Origin: Bacteroidaceae bacterium
Lineage (GTDB): Bacteria > Bacteroidota > Bacteroidia > Bacteroidales > Bacteroidaceae
Assembly: GCA_017548225.1 (NCBI GenBank)
Contig: JAFYMV010000180.1
Coordinates: forward strand, 1 to 9,666
Reading direction: 5' to 3'
DNA: 9,666 nucleotides
A model generated the notes under the pieces. That model made no database searches. It saw only the letters and a program-made list of their open reading frames with translations, and had not been told where the DNA came from. The first letter of the stretch is position 1, and the number at the start of each line of letters is the position of its first letter. A program made the translations under genes and the position numbers. Shown piece by piece: positions 7,701 through 9,666 of the stretch.

Positions 7701-8605
7701 TAGAACATGCCGTTCCCATGGGCGAAAGCTTTGCAGTAAATGTTCCCGAGATTCCCTATTTTACCTATGTAGGTGATGAGGTAGCTGCCTTTACTCCGAC
7801 AGAGGATACTACCATCACGCTTACCTATAGTACCGAAGGCTATCTTGGCTTCAAGGCTGTGGGAGATCTCTGCACTACTCCGAAGGCTGGTAACACCTAT
7901 CTTATCTACAATGCCAAGAATGAAACCTCGCGTAGCGGATTCTTCTCTGTGGCAGGTATTGGACAGAATATCACCACTACCAATGGAGTGCAGCAGGGCA
8001 ATATGACCTATATATGGCAGTTGCAGGCTTCAGGCAATGGCTACAAGGTGGCCAATGCTTTCGAGGGCTATATCCCTGAACTCCTCAGAGGAAAAAAGAT
8101 TGCAGCTAGTGAAACGGGTGATGTGTTTACCTTTACCTTGAATGCCGATGGCACCTCTTTTGCGGTTAAAGGTACTAACAATCTCTATTGGAATGGTAAT
8201 GCCGATAATACCTTTACCGGTTGGGATGACGGTCATCCCATCCAGCTCTACACCTATACGGTAGAGCCCTACTATTGCCTCACCATCACTTGTGTTGATG
8301 AAGCGGGTACTGAATTGCAAACTATTGAGCGCTACCTTAAGGCGGGCGATTCATATACACTCATCGAGCCCGTCATAGCGGGGTATACACTTAGAGCAAT
8401 TGAAGGTGATACTGAAGAGTTCGGCAACATCAGCCGCCACTTTGGATTGCAGTTGACATACGCAAAAGATGTAGATACCGACATACAGCGCCAGCATGGT
8501 GTAAAAGAACAGGGAAAGGCTTATCGCCTCAATGGAACACCTGTGGAGGTACCTGCTGAAAATGAAATTTATATCCTTGATGGCAAAAAAATAATTAAAC
8601 GATAA
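4781..8605 (+). CDS. Secreted GH20 beta-N-acetylhexosaminidase with large C-terminal appendage
   Basis: The enzyme would release terminal beta-linked GlcNAc/GalNAc by substrate-assisted catalysis. The ATG at 4781 is chosen because it opens a clear Sec signal peptide (MKRLK, hydrophobic stretch, cut near LFA-A). An N-terminal GH20b-type domain covers about 25-160. The catalytic barrel, about 162-545, shows YRGFMLDVSRHF (R165 predicted to bind substrate), HWHLTDDQGW, EVEFPGH, HIGGDECP with the catalytic pair D339-E340, and the late Trp/Glu motif FWTEH. After a linker with an A8 tract (6505-6512) come beta-trefoil-like modules at about 578-742, 760-889 and 1022-1163. MucBP-like repeats lie at 891-954, 957-1018 and 1165-1229. 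A degenerate tail (YRLNG ... IYILDGKKIIKR) ends the protein. At 1274 residues it carries about 700 more than a minimal GH20 enzyme. It is probably co-transcribed with both neighbours. The family call is secure; the appendage domains are assigned by eye. Confidence 0.95.
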   Translation: MKRLKYSIVALLAVLCQPLFAASSVNLTPVPKSMTVGEGTLTLPSSFTILVDGPDSLAAEAECFAAHMEQVAGMDIEVVSKGGSPLITVQHKTGSDALAAEGYTLKITSTGVTIGATTSAGCFYAFQTIKKLLPANVMAGVADKKVTSYSLPVVDIADEPRFAYRGFMLDVSRHFFEMDELKRMIDVMAYYKMNRFHWHLTDDQGWRIEIKKYPKLTTVGSVRNNSYQYDFNYGGYHTNEPYGPYFYTQEEARELVAYARERHIEIVPEVEFPGHACAAVAAYPEFSCWPNGSHSVQVSGGIFSDVLNVANPGAVRFAKDVLDEIVDIFPYEQIHIGGDECPTSAWQNNAECQALMQEKEFSNIRELQSYFVRQLSDHLTSKEGDERRTVIMWNESLSAAGTNVELIEGTGGTMMCWEPSNTYPTALKAAKMGMKSIITPQTAYYINRKHCNDPGEPQVAGHGGDNLQAVYNHKPIPDDVPAELHPYYYGIQATFWTEHVGDNLLLEYLSLPRLIAVAESAWSPQEKKNFDDFCHRVAADTALLNYNDYTYARYYIEDVDGDDDTMVLPTLSTDAKKTWYRIVTANTADANRADKCIELVREGSPIIGTGNAQVNRLWSATVVEEGDAAYDYQQWALMEDSNEPGSYALVNKAYPNGSVKPTPTANNNTARWEYDTEKRHYGFVLGDKVYGKNGDYYQYSIRSKQSAEGMYMNMAAGGQQYSINLWNNPSDGNSGIWIFKPIAVPTQDEEPVEVEYPEKGSFVQIVNAVEKFASWTLADEGTANLMARSATYAADVWEIASSEVTASGQQLTLRNVATGRYVQGNGHPLTLGDTPTTYTNTYNAATGDYTLSVGGNALFPMPERSTNMPNTINVGGIRPQGNAWNFVPAYLITYKCYDEAENLIATYYQAAKAGAKYDYAAPEIPYHEVLRYNSDATSIEAVNAHATVEVVYRRNSYAVTLRLEEQRGGLIDIVEHAVPMGESFAVNVPEIPYFTYVGDEVAAFTPTEDTTITLTYSTEGYLGFKAVGDLCTTPKAGNTYLIYNAKNETSRSGFFSVAGIGQNITTTNGVQQGNMTYIWQLQASGNGYKVANAFEGYIPELLRGKKIAASETGDVFTFTLNADGTSFAVKGTNNLYWNGNADNTFTGWDDGHPIQLYTYTVEPYYCLTITCVDEAGTELQTIERYLKAGDSYTLIEPVIAGYTLRAIEGDTEEFGNISRHFGLQLTYAKDVDTDIQRQHGVKEQGKAYRLNGTPVEVPAENEIYILDGKKIIKR
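7451..8467 (+). repeat. Three MucBP-like repeats in the C-terminal part of the GH20 enzyme
   Basis: Three stretches of about 62-65 residues share one pattern: an opening beta strand with alternating hydrophobics, usually an acidic turn, a charged A/P-x-G-x-x-Y/F step, a short I-P-Y or I-A-G-Y motif, and a closing strand ending V/L-x-Y. Copy 1 is 7451-7642 (LITYKCYDEAEN ... VVYRR). Copy 2 is 7649-7834 (YAVTLRLEEQRGG ... LTYST). Copy 3 is 8273-8467 (CLTITCVDEAGTELQ ... GYTLRAIEG ... LTYAK). Copies 1 and 2 are adjacent; copy 3 is separated by a beta-trefoil-like module. Copy 3 looks most like the mucin-binding MucBP family. An InlB/Flg_new-type beta-grasp repeat is the main alternative. Confidence 0.55.
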
Positions 8606-8611
8606 ACTGAT

Positions 8612-9666
8612 ATGATGAAAAAACTATTGATTTCGCTTACTGCGCTTGTATTGCCAGTTTTAGCGATGGCTCAAAATCCCCCTCTGATGGGATGGAGCTC
8701 ATGGAACACCTATGGCTACCAAATCAACGACGAGGTGCTAAAGTCACAGGCCGATGCGATGGTAGACCTCGGATTCTTCGAGTGTGGATATAACCATATC
8801 AACATTGACGATGGCTTCTTCGGTGGTCGTGATGAGTCAGGCAAATTGCTCATACACCCCGAACGCTTTCCTAATGGATTGCGCCCGTTGGTAGATTATA
8901 TTCATGGTAAGGGCCTTAGAGCGGGTATCTACTCTGATGCGGGTCGCAATACTTGTGCGTCGTATTGGGGTGATCCAAAAGATGAGATTGGTAGAGGCGT
9001 AGGTCTCTATGGTCACGATGCAGAGGATTTCGATTTGTACTTCAATGAACTCAACTTCGACTTTATCAAGATTGACTATTGTGGTGCCGATGCCGGCAAC
9101 AATGACGAAGGTCTTGACCTTGATGTGGAGCAGCGCTACACGGAGATTGCTGCAGCTATTGAGGCTGTTAAGGAGAAGACTGGTCGCACCGATATCACTT
9201 GGAATGTTTGCCGCTGGGCGTTCCCCGGTACATGGGTGTGCGATATGGTAGACTCATGGCGTACGACTGAAGATATCTATCTTGGCTGGGAGTCAATAAA
9301 GAGCATCATCGGTCAGAGTCTCTACCTCTCTGCTTATGTTAGTCCGGGTCACTATAATGACATGGATATGCTTGAGGTGGGTCGCGGACTTACCGAAGAG
9401 GAGGATAAGACTCACTTTGGCATGTGGTGTATGATGAGCTCACCCCTGCTCATTGGTTGCGATATGCGCGACATCAAGGGTAATGCTCTCGAACTGATGC
9501 AGAATAAGGAGCTCATCGCACTCGACCAAGACCCGCTCAGCTTGCAGGCTTATGTGGTGAAGCGCGAGAACGGTGGTTATGTATTGGTTAAGGATGTGGA
9601 AGAGATGTATGCTACCAAGCGTGCCATCGCTTTCTACAACCCCACCGATGCTGCCATCTCTATGAG
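8612..9666 (+). CDS. Secreted GH27 alpha-galactosidase-type enzyme (3'-truncated by window end)
   Basis: The reading frame starts at ATG 8612 (a second ATG follows at 8615) and is open to the window edge, giving 351 complete codons. A Sec signal peptide (MMKKLL, hydrophobic stretch, AMA then Q21) supports the start; there is no lipobox Cys. The mature protein opens with the GH27 hallmark PPLMGWSSWNTYG. It continues with NIDDGFF (D66-D67), the nucleophile motif FIKIDYCG (D155), the acid/base motif SWRTTEDI (D221), PGHYNDMDML, MSSPLLIG and ALDQDPL. The barrel is complete and only the C-terminal beta-sandwich is cut. The family retains configuration and removes terminal alpha-Gal, or in some members alpha-GalNAc. 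The position usually E in CEW (alpha-galactosidases) is R201 here (CRW), so specificity is open. Only 6 bases separate it from the GH20 stop, with no clear Shine-Dalgarno sequence, which indicates one operon. In context it would remove alpha-linked caps before the beta-hexosaminidases act. Confidence 0.93.
   Translation, partial: MMKKLLISLTALVLPVLAMAQNPPLMGWSSWNTYGYQINDEVLKSQADAMVDLGFFECGYNHINIDDGFFGGRDESGKLLIHPERFPNGLRPLVDYIHGKGLRAGIYSDAGRNTCASYWGDPKDEIGRGVGLYGHDAEDFDLYFNELNFDFIKIDYCGADAGNNDEGLDLDVEQRYTEIAAAIEAVKEKTGRTDITWNVCRWAFPGTWVCDMVDSWRTTEDIYLGWESIKSIIGQSLYLSAYVSPGHYNDMDMLEVGRGLTEEEDKTHFGMWCMMSSPLLIGCDMRDIKGNALELMQNKELIALDQDPLSLQAYVVKRENGGYVLVKDVEEMYATKRAIAFYNPTDAAISM

Noticed and set aside
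9009..9251. Small + strand open frame of 80 codons
   Set aside because: It overlaps the GH27 gene in another frame, exactly across its catalytic motifs. The GH27 frame is the real one.

Overview
The window looks like part of the accessory carbohydrate-degradation repertoire of a Gram-negative Bacteroidota, most likely Bacteroidales. A Prevotellaceae-like host is possible, but that finer placement is a guess. The reasons are: Sec signal peptides on large secreted glycoside hydrolases, no clear Shine-Dalgarno sequences, ricin-like beta-trefoil appendages, and short C-terminal tails of the 'Y-x-L-x-G ... GLYIV-x-x-KKVLVK' kind typical of this group. All three genes lie on the + strand and look co-transcribed. 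No susC/susD pair, regulator, RNA gene or mobile element is visible.

Bases 1-4693 hold the 3' part of a very large multimodular enzyme that is cut at its 5' end by the window edge. It joins a complete GH84 beta-N-acetylglucosaminidase module to a complete GH16 endo-hydrolase module, with two tandem ricin-like modules and an Ig-like domain between them and a secretion-type tail at the end. Bases 4694-4780 are a short spacer filled almost entirely by a long, nearly perfect hairpin (4708-4766). Bases 4781-8605 encode a secreted GH20 beta-hexosaminidase. Its C-terminal extension of about 700 residues contains three beta-trefoil-like modules, three MucBP-like repeats and a degenerate version of the same tail. 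Six bases later, at 8612, a secreted GH27 alpha-galactosidase-type enzyme begins and runs off the window at 9666. It has no stop codon inside the window and is easily overlooked.

The enzymes suggest one job: exported degradation of host N-acetylglucosamine/galactose glycans such as mucin O-glycans, poly-LacNAc or other glycoprotein glycans. GH27 would remove alpha-linked Gal (or GalNAc) caps. GH16 could cut internally in a LacNAc-type or other beta-linked chain. GH84 and GH20 would trim terminal beta-HexNAc. The substrate is inferred from family membership only. The most unusual points are the exo/endo GH84-GH16 fusion, the mucin-binding-like repeats on the GH20 enzyme, an A8 tract at the end of the GH20 catalytic domain where either frameshift would release a trimmed enzyme, and the intergenic hairpin that lacks the T-run of an ordinary terminator.
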